Source: Campylobacteraceae bacterium
GTDB taxonomy: Bacteria > Campylobacterota > Campylobacteria > Campylobacterales > Campylobacteraceae
Length of the DNA: 35,864 nucleotides
Assembly (NCBI GenBank): GCA_031274495.1
Contig: JAISQB010000080.1
Location: 1 to 35,864, forward strand
Reading direction: 5' to 3'
Numbering within the stretch: the first letter of the stretch is position 1; the number at the start of each line of letters is the position of its first letter. Positions 23,700-33,252 of the stretch are shown piece by piece. The notes under the pieces are model-generated. The model did no database searches, was not told the DNA's origin, and saw only the letters and a program-made list of their open reading frames with translations. A program made the translations under genes and the position numbers.

Positions 23700-24097
23700 G
23701 ATAGACTCTTTTTGATAGAGTCAAGCACGCCGTTTACAAATTTGGAACTTGTCTCGTTTCCAAGCTCTTTTGCAAGTTCGATAGCCTCGTTTATGATGAC
23801 CGCACTATCAAGCTTTGTGTATAAAAGCTCATACGCGCCAAGCCTCAAAATAGCGCGCTCTATCGCTCCTACTTTTTTAAGCTCCCACTCTTTTAAGTAC
23901 TCATTGATAGCTTTATCTACCGCGCCAAGATTATCAAGGATGCCTTGATAGAGCTCTACGGCAAACTCTTTTTGCTGGTTTCTTATCTTTTTTTCTTCAA
24001 AAATCTCATCTTTAAAGTTGGAAATTTTATCATTCCCGACATCCTGCGCATACAAAAATCCAACTATTGTCTCTCTTACTTGATGACGCGTTGCCAC
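23696..24097 (-). CDS. nusB: Transcription antitermination protein NusB
   Basis: NusB binds boxA RNA with NusE (S10) and helps antitermination of rRNA operons. The 133-residue all-helical protein starts [19 protein letters not shown]. It has the usual conserved end with [41 protein letters not shown]. One base separates it from ribH and its stop overlaps pyrF, so the three genes are tightly coupled. Confidence 0.95.
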   Translation of the reverse strand: MATRHQVRETIVGFLYAQDVGNDKISNFKDEIFEEKKIRNQQKEFAVELYQGILDNLGAVDKAINEYLKEWELKKVGAIERAILRLGAYELLYTKLDSAVIINEAIELAKELGNETSSKFVNGVLDSIKKSLS

Positions 24098-24098
24098 A

Positions 24099-24569
24099 TT
24101 AAGCCTTAAGATGGCTGTATAGGCTGATAAGCTCTATTAGCCCCGTCATACTCTCAAAGCCCTTGTTACCCGCTTTGCTGCCTGCGCGCTCTATCGCCTG
24201 CTCTATGGTATCCGTCGTCAAAATGCCAAAAGTTACCGGTTTTTGATACTTAAGAGTAGTATTGGCAACCCCTTTTGTAGCTTCAGCCGAGACAAAATCA
24301 AAATGCGGAGTTGAGCCTCTTATGATTGCCCCCACGCAGACGATGCCGTCATATCTGCCGCTTGACAAGGCTTTATCCAACGCGAACGGTATCTCAAAAG
24401 CGCCCGGCACCAAAATCAAATCAAGATTTTTCTCATCTCCTCCGTGTCTTAAAAACGCATCCTTCGCCCCTTCGACCAATCTATCGGTGATGATATGGTT
24501 AAATCTCGCGTTGATGATAGCTATCTTTTCACTGCCGCTTAGCGACAGCTTTCCTTCTATTATATTCAT
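24099..24569 (-). CDS. ribH: 6,7-dimethyl-8-ribityllumazine synthase RibH
   Basis: RibH condenses the RibB product with the pyrimidine from RibA/RibD to make lumazine, the direct precursor of riboflavin. The 156-residue protein shows the family's [52 protein letters not shown] and [26 protein letters not shown]. Two ATGs lie in tandem; the second (24569) is better placed after AAGGAAG, and the first would add one Met. It pairs functionally with ribBA at 20658-21677. Confidence 0.96.
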   Translation of the reverse strand: MNIIEGKLSLSGSEKIAIINARFNHIITDRLVEGAKDAFLRHGGDEKNLDLILVPGAFEIPFALDKALSSGRYDGIVCVGAIIRGSTPHFDFVSAEATKGVANTTLKYQKPVTFGILTTDTIEQAIERAGSKAGNKGFESMTGLIELISLYSHLKA

Positions 24570-24753
24570 CATACTTCCTTTTATAAAATAGGCTCAATTA
24601 TAACAAATTTACGACCCCTTATCTTTAAAAAAATCGTTTTTTTCGCAAAAAAAGTAACCAATCTTTGGATTAATGATAATTTTGCATACAAGATTAATTT
24701 GATTGCATATGTGACAATGACCGCTTTAGAGTTTGTTAGGGTAGGGGTACATT

Positions 24754-25662
24754 ATGAATATCGACAGTACGATACAGTACATAGGGCGTAGTCTGTACAA
24801 GACTCATCTCTTAAAGGAGCGCAAAAGATACATCATCTTTTTGATAAGATGCCATCTGCATAGGCGCAAAATAGAAAATCTGCTGGAATTTTTCGCTAAA
24901 ACCACGCAAAGAGAGCAGATGCTTTTAAAGAGTCCCTCTTTTGTGGAGCAGGCTACGCGCAGCTTTTTTTACAAAAAGTCCACATTTTCGGAGCGCGCGG
25001 ATATCATAAAAAGCCATATAGGGCATTTGGAAGCCCTTCTAAAAAAAGAGGCTCTGAATAGGCTATATGTCAAAAATGAGAGTTTGAAGTTGTGGCAGGA
25101 TGGCAACTTGAGTATGGAGCTGCTATTTGAGGCGGGTCAGCGAAAAGAGGGGTGTTTGTCGTTAGTTTTGCTGATGGATAGCGACGGTAAACAGACGAAG
25201 CTTTATCAGATAATATTTTGGTTTGCTGCCTCTTTTGAGGATAACGCCCCCTCAATTTATATCGGCGCTTTGCAGGGCTTGCTGGATGGCGCGGATATCA
25301 TCAAGGAGCTGACAAAAGCCTTTCACGGATACCGCACGAAAAATTTGATCTTCTACGCTTTGCGCAATGTAGCAAAACTCCTCGCTTGCCGCCACATTTA
25401 CGCTGTTTCAAATAGCGGTCATTACGCGATGAATAACATCAGGATAGATAGAAAAGTAAAAACTTCCTTGGACAGATTTTGGGAAGAGTGCGAAGGGGTG
25501 CGCTGCCGCGATAAGAGATTTTACAAAATCCCTATCGAGGAGCGGCGAAAAGGCGAAGAGGAGCTAAAATCGCAAAAAAGGTCGCAATATAGAAAGAGAT
25601 TTCATATATTAGACGAGATGAGCAAAGAGATAGAAAAAAATTTAAATGCGCTTAAATCCTAA
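24754..25662 (+). CDS. DUF535 (VirK/YbjX)-family protein
   Basis: A 302-residue soluble protein of the DUF535 family. It matches the family order with a helical start (residues 1-100), then [64 protein letters not shown] and [11 protein letters not shown] (about 215-225) follow, then FWEECEG and FYKIP. The family includes VirK and YbjX, linked with virulence and envelope stress, but the biochemistry is unknown. It runs opposite to the surrounding genes, between ribH and kdsA, and its end overlaps the kdsA end by 11 bases. In C. jejuni kdsA and ribH are adjacent, so it may be an insertion. Confidence 0.85.
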   Translation: MNIDSTIQYIGRSLYKTHLLKERKRYIIFLIRCHLHRRKIENLLEFFAKTTQREQMLLKSPSFVEQATRSFFYKKSTFSERADIIKSHIGHLEALLKKEALNRLYVKNESLKLWQDGNLSMELLFEAGQRKEGCLSLVLLMDSDGKQTKLYQIIFWFAASFEDNAPSIYIGALQGLLDGADIIKELTKAFHGYRTKNLIFYALRNVAKLLACRHIYAVSNSGHYAMNNIRIDRKVKTSLDRFWEECEGVRCRDKRFYKIPIEERRKGEEELKSQKRSQYRKRFHILDEMSKEIEKNLNALKS

Positions 25663-26452
25663 GCGCATTTTGTATCTTTTTGATGGAGTCTATCACGACT
25701 CCCAACTGTTCCAAATCCAACATATTCGGTCCGTCGCAAAGCGCTTCACACGGGTTAAAGTGCGTCTCAAAGAAAAATCCGTCAACTCCTACAGCCGCCG
25801 CCGCTCTTGCTAACGGGGCTACAAACTCTCTTTTACCGCCGCTTTTACCCTCTGCCATTCCGGGCATTTGTACCGAGTGCGTCGCGTCAAAAATTACAGG
25901 TGCGAACTCCCTCATAATACCCAAAGCCCTCATATCCACGACCAAATTGCCGTATCCAAATGTACTTCCCCGCTCAGTCAGCCAAACTCCCGCTTCCTTA
26001 GCGGCTTCATATCCGCTTAGCTTCGCCCCTCTTGTATCCAACACTTTTTGCACCGAGTACTTCATATCGGCTGGGTTTAGAAACTGCCCTTTTTTGATAT
26101 TGACGACACATTTTGTGTTTGCCGCCGCGACTAAGAGGTCTGTTTGCCTGCATAAAAATGCCGGTATTTGCAGCACATCCACCACTTCGCCCACAGGTTT
26201 TGCCTGCGTGTAATCGTGTATATCGGTCAAAAGTTTAAATCCAAACTCGCCTCTTACTTCACCCAAAAGCTTCAATCCCTCTTGGAGCCCCGGACCCCTG
26301 AAACTGCCGATACTCGTCCTATTCGCCTTATCAAAACTCGACTTAAAATAAAAATCTATACTCTCATCTTCGTGATATTTCACAAGTGCTTTTGCAACGC
26401 GAAAAAGCGACTCCCTGCTCTCTATCACACACGGTCCTGCTATCAAAATCAT
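25652..26452 (-). CDS. kdsA: Kdo-8-phosphate synthase KdsA
   Basis: KdsA condenses PEP and arabinose 5-phosphate to Kdo-8-phosphate for the LPS inner core. The start is the ATG at 26452 ([12 protein letters not shown]), with AAGGAG upstream and a four-base overlap with the transporter stop. The frame stays open for 28 codons further, but that extension lies in the transporter gene. The 266-residue protein has [54 protein letters not shown] and [10 protein letters not shown]. The Cys in the N-terminal GPCVIES indicates the metal-dependent class if confirmed by alignment. Confidence 0.97.
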   Translation of the reverse strand: MILIAGPCVIESRESLFRVAKALVKYHEDESIDFYFKSSFDKANRTSIGSFRGPGLQEGLKLLGEVRGEFGFKLLTDIHDYTQAKPVGEVVDVLQIPAFLCRQTDLLVAAANTKCVVNIKKGQFLNPADMKYSVQKVLDTRGAKLSGYEAAKEAGVWLTERGSTFGYGNLVVDMRALGIMREFAPVIFDATHSVQMPGMAEGKSGGKREFVAPLARAAAAVGVDGFFFETHFNPCEALCDGPNMLDLEQLGVVIDSIKKIQNALRI

Positions 26453-27327
26453 ACTTTCTCCTTCGCGACCAACAGGCCGCCCAAAATGACGAGTATTATA
26501 CCAAATAAACCAAGCAAATCCGGAAATACCCGCCACAAAGCCGCGCTAAATACAACGGCAAAAACTATATCCACATAACTCACAGCCGACACGATGCCCG
26601 CCTTCGCCGCCCCGTAAGCCCTCGTCATAAAAATCTGTGCCGCGGTAGCAAACGCTCCCATACAAGTTATATAAAGCCAATCCACCCCCACAGGTACACT
26701 CACTTCGCCGAAAAATCCGCCGAATATCCCCATAGCGCTATCCGCCAAAACCATCAAAACAGGACACACCGTCCCCGCACCCATAAAAAAGAGCACTATC
26801 GTTCTGGTATCGTAATATTTTTTCAGTTCCCGCACACTCGTATACGCCAACGCCGCGCCTATACCGCTGAAAAGCCCCATCATATCGGTGATTTTAAGGC
26901 TAAGTCCGTTTGGTTTCATTATAAAAACAACCCCGACAAATCCCACAAAAATCGCCGCCCACCCCTTTGGGCTAAGCTTTTCATTTAAAGCAAAAAAGGC
27001 AATGACAGCGGTAAATATGGGAGCGGTTCTTGAAAATGTCATAGCGTCGGCTAAGGGTATATGGGCGATATTGTAAAACCACGCTAAAAGCGCCAAAAAG
27101 CCCACGATAGCCCTAAAATACAAAAGCCCTATCTTGCCGCCCCTGTTTTTCAAAGGGGCGTTAAACAGTGTTGCGCCGATGATTACAACGCCGAAGATAT
27201 TCCTAAAAAATGTTATCTCCAAAACGCCAAGCGAACTGCTTAAGAGTTTAACAAAAACGCCCATCAGGGCAAAACAGAAAGATGCCGCGAGCATCCACAA
27301 AACGCCTTCGTTTATCTTTGAATTCAA
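26449..27327 (-). CDS. EamA/DMT-family transporter
   Basis: A 292-residue membrane protein with ten predicted helices in two EamA repeats (about 8-140 and 150-290). Examples are [20 protein letters not shown] and the [39 protein letters not shown] pattern near residues 95-133. The family exports metabolites or takes up nucleotides and other compounds; the substrate is unknown. It runs into kdsA with a four-base overlap. C. jejuni has a similar transporter next to kdsA (from memory), so the pair is conserved. It diverges from der. Confidence 0.88.
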   Translation of the reverse strand: MNSKINEGVLWMLAASFCFALMGVFVKLLSSSLGVLEITFFRNIFGVVIIGATLFNAPLKNRGGKIGLLYFRAIVGFLALLAWFYNIAHIPLADAMTFSRTAPIFTAVIAFFALNEKLSPKGWAAIFVGFVGVVFIMKPNGLSLKITDMMGLFSGIGAALAYTSVRELKKYYDTRTIVLFFMGAGTVCPVLMVLADSAMGIFGGFFGEVSVPVGVDWLYITCMGAFATAAQIFMTRAYGAAKAGIVSAVSYVDIVFAVVFSAALWRVFPDLLGLFGIILVILGGLLVAKEKV

Positions 27328-27470
27328 CTTTTTTCCTAAAATAGATTGGGCGATTTTATAGCAATTGGGCTTATAACCTTGTTACAAATTTTAGCAAACT
27401 TTGCTATGCACCGAATTTTTAGGGAAAATAGTGTAAAATATTTTTTTATTTTTTAATCACAAGGTTTTAT

Positions 27471-28844
27471 TTGAAAACAATCGCGCTTGTAGGACTTCCC
27501 AATGTCGGCAAAAGTTCGCTGTTTAACCGTATAGCAAAAGAGAGACTCGCCATAACTTCCGAAGTGAGCGGCACAACACGAGATGTGCGGTATCGCGAAG
27601 TAGAGATAGAGGGGCGCTCCTGTATTTTGGCTGATACGGGCGGGCTTGACGACTCGGGAGAACTATTTGAAAATGTCCAAAAACACTCTTTAAAAGCCGC
27701 TAAAAAAGCTGATGTCATACTATTTTTAACAGACGGCAAAATGCTCCCATCTGATAAAGAGAAAAAGCTCTTTTTCCAACTGCAAAAACTAAAAAAACCC
27801 ATAGCTTTAGTCATAAATAAGATAGACAATGAAAAAGAGGAGAGTCAGGCGTGGGAGTTCCACCAATTCGGTGCGCAAAATATCTTTACGATATCCGTCT
27901 CGCATAACCGCGGCGTGGCAAAACTGCTCTTATGGATATGTTCATTTTTGCCCGCACCGCAAGAGGAGTTGAAATTAGAAGAGGATGACGACTTTTCGCT
28001 TGAAGAGATATTGGAGGAAAAAGAGGAGGTCGTAGAAGAAGAGGACGACACCATCAACATAGCCATCATAGGGCGCGTGAATGTCGGCAAAAGTTCACTT
28101 TTAAATGCGATTTTGGGCGAAGAGCGCTCGGTTGTCAGTTCCATCGCCGGCACCACGATAGACCCCGTTGATGAGATGATGATATATGAGGGGTTGAAGT
28201 TAAATTTCGTAGATACGGCTGGCATCAGGAAGCGAGGCAGGATAGAGGGTATAGAAAAATACGCCCTCAACAGAACGCGCTCAATGCTTGAAAGGGCTGA
28301 TATAGCGCTATTGGTTTTGGACGCCAGCGAGCCTTTGACGGAGTTAGACGAGAGGATAGCAAGCCTCATAGATGAGTACGAACTTGGCTCAATCATAGTC
28401 TTAAACAAATGGGACAAAGCTATGCAAAGTTACGAAAAGAGCGTGGAGGAGTTAAGATATAAATTTAAATTTTTAGCCTACGCCCCCGTGTTAACACTAT
28501 CGGCGCTATCTAAAAAGAGGGTTTATAAGATAAATGATTTTATCGTTAGGGTTTTCAATAACTACAGCTTTAGAATCCCCACTTCAAAACTAAACGAAGT
28601 GATAAAAGACGCCTCCATCAAGCACCAGTTGCCATCAGACAAAGGCAAGCACGTGAAGATATATTTTGCTACGCAGTTTGACACCAAGCCGCCGCGCTTC
28701 GCGCTTGTGATGAACAGACCCAAAAAGCTTCATTTTAGCTACAAAAGATATCTTATCAACAAGCTAAGAGAGGCGTTCGGGCTTGAGGGGACGCCGCTTA
28801 TCTTGATACCGCGCGCCAGAGGGGAGAAAGATGAAGAGCAGTAA
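27471..28844 (+). CDS. der: Ribosome-biogenesis GTPase Der (EngA)
   Basis: Der is a double GTPase needed for 50S subunit assembly. The 457-residue protein has G domain 1 with GLPNVGKSSLFN (8-19) and DTGG near residue 57. An acidic linker follows near residues 165-195. G domain 2 has IGRVNVGKSSLLN and DTAGIRKRG, NKWD at about 321, and the C-terminal KH-like domain (about 360-457, ending in VMNRPKKLHFSYKRYLINKLRE). The start is TTG at 27471 with AAGG six bases upstream. It overlaps aroK by 14 bases and is followed by trpS-serS, as in C. jejuni. Confidence 0.97.
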   Translation: MKTIALVGLPNVGKSSLFNRIAKERLAITSEVSGTTRDVRYREVEIEGRSCILADTGGLDDSGELFENVQKHSLKAAKKADVILFLTDGKMLPSDKEKKLFFQLQKLKKPIALVINKIDNEKEESQAWEFHQFGAQNIFTISVSHNRGVAKLLLWICSFLPAPQEELKLEEDDDFSLEEILEEKEEVVEEEDDTINIAIIGRVNVGKSSLLNAILGEERSVVSSIAGTTIDPVDEMMIYEGLKLNFVDTAGIRKRGRIEGIEKYALNRTRSMLERADIALLVLDASEPLTELDERIASLIDEYELGSIIVLNKWDKAMQSYEKSVEELRYKFKFLAYAPVLTLSALSKKRVYKINDFIVRVFNNYSFRIPTSKLNEVIKDASIKHQLPSDKGKHVKIYFATQFDTKPPRFALVMNRPKKLHFSYKRYLINKLREAFGLEGTPLILIPRARGEKDEEQ

Positions 28845-29349
28845 TCTACTCTTCATAGGTTTTATGGGCGTTGGCAAAAGCACACTATCAAAGATGCTTG
28901 CCAAAGAGCTCAAAACCGTCTGCCTCGACACTGATAAGATAATAGAAAATATGGAGAGCAGAAAGATAAAAGAGATTTTCGCGGATGAGGGTGAGGAGTA
29001 CTTTAGAGAGCTTGAAAAAAAGGTCGCGCTGTGGCTTGAAAAAAATGTGCAAAACAGCATCATCTCAACCGGCGGCGGCTTCATCCACGTGAAAAATCTT
29101 AAAAAAATCGGCACAATCATCTATCTAAAATCAAGCTATGAGGGCATCATAAAAAGGCTAAAAAACCACCCGCAGTCCAAAAAGAAATTCGCCAAACGAC
29201 CGCTTTTGCAGGACAAAAAAAGAGCAAAAGAGCTCTTTTTATCAAGAGAAGAGCACTATCTGGAGTGCGCTGATTTTGTCATAGAGATAGAAAATTATAA
29301 AAATGAGAAAGATATAGTAAAAGAGATAAAAAAACTTGCCCGCGCATAG
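28831..29349 (+). CDS. aroK: Shikimate kinase AroK
   Basis: AroK phosphorylates shikimate in aromatic amino-acid synthesis. The 172-residue protein has the Walker A loop FMGVGKSTLSK (about 11-21) and DTDKII. It also has ISTGGGFI for shikimate binding, KRPLL in the lid, and LSREEHYLECAD near the end. It starts 14 bases inside der after GGGGAG and is followed by a 55-base gap and the small membrane-anchored protein. Confidence 0.95.
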   Translation: MKSSNLLFIGFMGVGKSTLSKMLAKELKTVCLDTDKIIENMESRKIKEIFADEGEEYFRELEKKVALWLEKNVQNSIISTGGGFIHVKNLKKIGTIIYLKSSYEGIIKRLKNHPQSKKKFAKRPLLQDKKRAKELFLSREEHYLECADFVIEIENYKNEKDIVKEIKKLARA

Positions 29350-29371
29350 AAACTATAAGAATTTGTTTTGA

Positions 29372-29377
29372 TATAAT
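29372..29377 (+). promoter_or_regulatory. -10 box upstream of the small protein-trpS-serS run
   Basis: A TATAAT in GATATAAT, downstream of a T-rich stretch in the aroK gap, 28 bases before the ATG at 29405. It fits the Campylobacterota sigma-70 pattern. Confidence 0.5.
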
Positions 29378-29404
29378 TGCGGCTAAAAAAAGGGGAAAAA
29401 TCCG

Positions 29405-29677
29405 ATGAAAGTTCTATTGGTAATCGTTTTATTGATTGTCGGCGTCTATGTTTTTAGGCAGGAGATTACCGAAAGTATCGAGGGCGATGTGAAGCAAATT
29501 CCCCAAAGCGTGCTGCAATACAACAAAGAAGAACTTGGAGTCGGCTTTTTTATCAAAGAGCAAAGAGCGGCTCTGGAGCTAAAGGGTATATGCACACAAA
29601 ACAGTATCTGGCTAAATGACAAAGCGACAAAGATATTTGCCCAAAACTGCGCAGACGCTGAGAACTCTTTACGATAA
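29405..29677 (+). CDS. Small membrane-anchored or exported protein of unknown function
   Basis: A 90-residue protein. Residues 1-16 (MKVLLVIVLLIVGVYV) form a hydrophobic anchor or uncleaved signal. The rest is soluble and would be periplasmic, with two cysteines (C63 in GICTQ and C82 in NCADAE) that could form a disulfide. No known motif is visible. AGGGG stands about 9 bases upstream. It lies between aroK and trpS, 25 bases before trpS, and is likely co-transcribed with it. Confidence 0.6.
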   Translation: MKVLLVIVLLIVGVYVFRQEITESIEGDVKQIPQSVLQYNKEELGVGFFIKEQRAALELKGICTQNSIWLNDKATKIFAQNCADAENSLR

Positions 29678-29702
29678 ATAAAATTTTTTAGGAAGATAAT
29701 AG

Positions 29703-30668
29703 ATGAGAACATTAACAGGCATTCAACCATCAGGTGCGTTGCATCTTGGCAACTATTTCGGCGCGATAAAGCAGATGCTGGATTTGCAAAAAAGCGACGA
29801 ACTTTTTCTGTTTATCCCAAATCTCCACGCGCTGACATCACTCAAAGATTCCGCAAAACTTCGCGAAAACACGATAGAGGCTGCTATCACGCTATTGTCT
29901 TTAGGCGTAGACCCTGATAAGACGATATTTTGGGTGCAGTCTGATGTGAAAGAGGTGACGGAGCTCTACTGGTATCTCTCGCCCTACACGCCGATGGGGC
30001 TTTTGGAGCGCGCGCATAGTTACAAAGATAAAATTGCCAAAGGTATAAGTGCCAGCCACGCGCTGTTTTCGTATCCCGTGCTGATGGCGGCGGATATTTT
30101 GCTCTATAGCGCCGATAGAGTCCCCGTGGGTAAAGACCAAATTCAACACGTGGAGATTACGCGCGATATCGCGGTAAAGTTCAACAACGAACACGGCGAT
30201 ATCTTTACACTGCCTGAATTTAAAGTAGATGAGAATGTGGCGACGGTTCCCGGGATCGACGGCGCTAAAATGAGTAAGAGTTACGGCAACGCCATAGATA
30301 TATTTTTAAGTGAAAAAGAGCTCAAAAGCCGAATCGGCAAAATCGTAACCGACTCGACCCCCGTAGAAGAGCCTAAAAATCCGCACACTTGTAATGTATA
30401 CGCTTTAGCAAAACTCTTTTTGGATGAAAAAGGGGCTTTGGATCTGGCTGCGCGTTATGAGAGAGGCGGCGAGGGGCACGGGCACTTTAAAGCTTACTTG
30501 AAAGAGCTTGTCTGGGACTATTTCGCGCCGCACCGCGATAGAAAAGCTTATTTTGATGAGCATAGAAGCGATGTATATGAAATCTTAAGAGAGGGCGCCT
30601 ACAAAGCGCGCGAAATCGCTCTGCCGATGATGGAAAAGATCCGCGACGCGGTGGGAATATATAAATAA
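29703..30668 (+). CDS. trpS: Tryptophanyl-tRNA synthetase TrpS
   Basis: TrpS charges tRNA-Trp. The 321-residue class I synthetase has the HIGH-like PSGALHLGNYFGA (9-21) and the KMSKS motif in AKMSKSYGN near residues 193-201. It also has YPVLMAADILLY and PVGKDQIQHVE. GGAAG precedes the ATG. serS follows nine bases after its stop. Confidence 0.97.
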   Translation: MRTLTGIQPSGALHLGNYFGAIKQMLDLQKSDELFLFIPNLHALTSLKDSAKLRENTIEAAITLLSLGVDPDKTIFWVQSDVKEVTELYWYLSPYTPMGLLERAHSYKDKIAKGISASHALFSYPVLMAADILLYSADRVPVGKDQIQHVEITRDIAVKFNNEHGDIFTLPEFKVDENVATVPGIDGAKMSKSYGNAIDIFLSEKELKSRIGKIVTDSTPVEEPKNPHTCNVYALAKLFLDEKGALDLAARYERGGEGHGHFKAYLKELVWDYFAPHRDRKAYFDEHRSDVYEILREGAYKAREIALPMMEKIRDAVGIYK

Positions 30669-30677
30669 GGAAGAAAA

Positions 30678-31916
30678 ATGCTCGACTTAAAACTACTCCA
30701 AAATGACTTTAACACTGTCCAAAAAGCACTCCAAAAAAAGCACGTGAACCCCACGCTGCTTGAAAAATTAAAAGAGCTCTCTTTGGCGCTCAAAGCAAAA
30801 CGCCAATATTTAGAGTCCCTGCAGACGGAGCAAAACGCGAACAGCAAACTGTTTGGTCAGTTAATGAGAGAGAAAAAAGATACGAGCGAATTAAAGGCAA
30901 AATTGGACGCCAATAAAGAGGCAATAGCCCTTGGCAACGAAGAGGTGAAGAGCTTAGAGGAAGCGCTTTTGGATATCGCTTCCGTTACACCAAATATCCC
31001 TGACAGCGATGTCCCCGAGGGCGAAGATGAGAATGACAATATAGTCTTAAAAACCGTGCTTGATGTGCCAAAATTTGACTTTACGCCAAAAGAGCATTTT
31101 GAGCTGGCGCCGGATTGGATAGATTTTGAAAGGGGCGTGAAGCTTGCTAAGAGTAGATTTAGCGTTTTAAAAAATGAGGGGGCGAAATTAGAGCGGGCTT
31201 TGATAAATTATATGTTGGATTTTAACACAAAGCGCGGATTTACGGAGGTCAATGTGCCGTATATCGTAAACCGCGAATCGCTCTTTGGCACGGGACAACT
31301 GCCAAAATTTGAAGAGGACCTGTTCAAGATAGAGGGCGAAGAGCTCTTTTTGATACCAACATCCGAAGTTCCCGTGACAAATCTTTTTAGGGATGAGATA
31401 CTTAGCGAAGAAGATTTGCCCATCAAACTTACCTGCTACAGCGCTTGTTTTAGAAAAGAGGCTGGGAGTGCGGGGCGCGATACGAGGGGTATGATAAGGC
31501 AGCATCAGTTCGATAAAGTGGAGCTTATATCTATCACAGCCCCACACCAAAGCGAACAGGTATTTGAAGAGATGCTCTCCTGCGCTTCGGACCTACTCAC
31601 TTCGCTGGGGCTGGCTCACAGACATCTTCTGCTCTGCGGCGGTGACCTTGGCTTTGGCGCGGCTAAGACGGTGGACTTGGAGGTGTGGCTTGCCGGACAA
31701 AACAGATACCGCGAGATAAGTTCAGTTTCCAATACAAGGGACTTTCAAGCGCGCCGCGCTAAAATACGCTACAAAAGCGACAAGAAAAATTTCCTCGTCC
31801 ACACACTAAACGGCTCATCTTTGGCTGTGGGAAGAACTCTTATCGCGATTATGGAAACTTACCAAAACCAAGACGGCACTGTTACGATTCCCGATGTTTT
31901 GAAAAAATATATGTAA
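30678..31916 (+). CDS. serS: Seryl-tRNA synthetase SerS
   Basis: SerS charges tRNA-Ser and, through it, tRNA-Sec where present. The 412-residue class II enzyme has an N-terminal coiled-coil arm (about 1-105) that binds tRNA. The catalytic domain holds motif 1 with VNVPYIVN, motif 2 [21 protein letters not shown] (about 259-279) and motif 3 [26 protein letters not shown] lies before the ATG, and the gene sits directly after trpS. Confidence 0.97.
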   Translation: MLDLKLLQNDFNTVQKALQKKHVNPTLLEKLKELSLALKAKRQYLESLQTEQNANSKLFGQLMREKKDTSELKAKLDANKEAIALGNEEVKSLEEALLDIASVTPNIPDSDVPEGEDENDNIVLKTVLDVPKFDFTPKEHFELAPDWIDFERGVKLAKSRFSVLKNEGAKLERALINYMLDFNTKRGFTEVNVPYIVNRESLFGTGQLPKFEEDLFKIEGEELFLIPTSEVPVTNLFRDEILSEEDLPIKLTCYSACFRKEAGSAGRDTRGMIRQHQFDKVELISITAPHQSEQVFEEMLSCASDLLTSLGLAHRHLLLCGGDLGFGAAKTVDLEVWLAGQNRYREISSVSNTRDFQARRAKIRYKSDKKNFLVHTLNGSSLAVGRTLIAIMETYQNQDGTVTIPDVLKKYM

Positions 31917-32046
31917 AAAAATGGGTAATTTGGAAAAAAAGTGGATTTTTACGACAAAAAAACAAAAATAAAACATACTTTAAGTTTAAGTGGCTATTGT
32001 AATAAATTGGTTTCGGACCAAGACATTTTTTTAAGGAAGATATGAC

Positions 32047-32319
32047 GTGAATATTTACGTTGGCAACTTGTCATATAAGATGACAGAGGAAGAGCTTGAG
32101 GCAGTTTTCGGACAATATGGTACAGTACTAAGCGCAAAGATAGTAGTGGATAGAGAGACAAACCGTTCAAAAGGGTTTGCGTTTGTAGAGATGGAAGATG
32201 ATGCTGCGGCAAATGAGGCTATCTCAGAACTAAACAATAAAGAATTAGGCGGAAGAAATCTTCGTGTAAATGAGGCAAGACCTCGCGAAGAGAAACCAAG
32301 AAGAGCTCCTCGTTATTAA
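32047..32319 (+). CDS. RRM-domain RNA-binding protein
   Basis: A 90-residue protein with one RNA-recognition motif: RNP2 IYVGNL (3-8) and RNP1 KGFAFVEM (37-44), followed by a basic Arg/Pro tail (RPREEKPRRAPRY). Such small RRM proteins occur in Campylobacterota and cyanobacteria and are thought to bind RNA in cold or stress responses. It starts at GTG, with AAGGAAG seven bases upstream. An ATG five bases earlier leads to a stop at once. A strong terminator follows 21 bases after the stop codon. Confidence 0.93.
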   Translation: MNIYVGNLSYKMTEEELEAVFGQYGTVLSAKIVVDRETNRSKGFAFVEMEDDAAANEAISELNNKELGGRNLRVNEARPREEKPRRAPRY

Positions 32320-32340
32320 TCAATAGCGAGTGAAGTTTTG

Positions 32341-32376
32341 AAGCCCTTTGCACTTTTTGTGTGAAGGGCTTTTTTT
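32341..32376 (+). terminator. Intrinsic terminator of the RRM gene, abutting the next gene
   Basis: AAGCCCTTTGCAC and GTGTGAAGGGCTT form a 13-bp stem with two wobbles and a TTTTT loop, followed by a T-run that ends at 32376. The next gene's ATG is at 32377, so its only Shine-Dalgarno-like sequence (GAAGGG, 32363-32368) lies inside the stem. Confidence 0.85.
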
Positions 32377-33252
32377 ATGGGCTTTAAAATGCTTTTGACA
32401 AGAATCGCTCCCACTCCCAGCGGTTATATCCACGACGGAAACGCTGTAAATTTCATACTCACCTACGCGCTGGCACAATATACGGCTGCAAAAATAGAAC
32501 TTAGAATCGATGACATAGACCAAAACCGCTCAAAAAAAGAGTACATAGATGACATCTACGAAACGCTGCGAAAGCTTGATATCAAGTGGGATTTTGGCGC
32601 GATGGATAGTGAAGAGTTTTTGCAAAAGTACACATTTGCCAAAAAACAAGAGGCGATGTTTTCCAAATTAACATCTATAGTAAAAGCAAACCCCGACCTT
32701 TTTTATGTCTGCAAATGTCCGCGCGATAAACCCTGCCACGGCGGCTGTGCGGCGCTCAAATTAGAACTTATAAAAAACAAAACTGCCCTTAAAATGCGCA
32801 TATATGAGGGGACGCATATCACGCTTGGGGACAAAAGTGTGGATTTGGGCAGAGCGATGGGCGATGTTACGCTCTGGCAAAAAGAGGGGTTCGCCTCCTA
32901 TCAATTTGCTTCGCTTTTTAGCGACGAGGAGCGCAAAACGGAGCTTATCGTGCGAGGAGTTGATCTATTTGATTCGACCGCACTTCAGCTTTATATGGCG
33001 AAACTTTTTGGGTTTAGCAACTTTTTAAAAGTGGTTTTTGTACATCATCCGTTGATTTTTGATGAAAAAGGCGATAAACTCTCAAAATCAAAAGGGTCAT
33101 CTTTTGGTATGCCAATCGGCAAACTTTTTCAAAAAACTGCCGATATAATAGGCATAAAAGAGCCACATACGATAGATGATATGCCAAAGCTTCTATCACA
33201 CAAAGAGGATTTGGACGGGTATCTAAAGAGGGAAGGAGTTAGATTTGAGTAG
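32377..33252 (+). CDS. Glutamyl-tRNA synthetase-like protein, GluQ-like
   Basis: A 291-residue class I synthetase fragment without a tRNA anticodon-binding domain. This is the size of GluQRS, which attaches Glu to the queuosine of tRNA-Asp. The HIGH-like motif reads PSGYIHDGNAVNF (14-26), and KMSKS appears as DKLSKSKGSS. A zinc site of the form CKCPRDKPCHGGC lies near residues 111-123. The text IAPTPSGYIHDGN is close to GluRS, so Glu use is very likely, while the Q-tRNA target is inferred. The ATG at 32377 follows the terminator of the RRM gene; ATG 32389 (MLLTRIAPTPSG) is an alternative. It overlaps the patatin gene by eight bases. Confidence 0.8.
   Translation: MGFKMLLTRIAPTPSGYIHDGNAVNFILTYALAQYTAAKIELRIDDIDQNRSKKEYIDDIYETLRKLDIKWDFGAMDSEEFLQKYTFAKKQEAMFSKLTSIVKANPDLFYVCKCPRDKPCHGGCAALKLELIKNKTALKMRIYEGTHITLGDKSVDLGRAMGDVTLWQKEGFASYQFASLFSDEERKTELIVRGVDLFDSTALQLYMAKLFGFSNFLKVVFVHHPLIFDEKGDKLSKSKGSSFGMPIGKLFQKTADIIGIKEPHTIDDMPKLLSHKEDLDGYLKREGVRFE

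Noticed and set aside
26452-26536. N-terminal extension of KdsA
   Set aside because: The extra 28 codons lie within the transporter gene, and MILIAGPC is the known KdsA start with AAGGAG upstream.
32042-32050. ATG ACG TGA mini-frame before the RRM gene
   Set aside because: It lies only two bases from the ribosome site and stops after two codons. The GTG at 32047 has better spacing and yields a full RRM protein.
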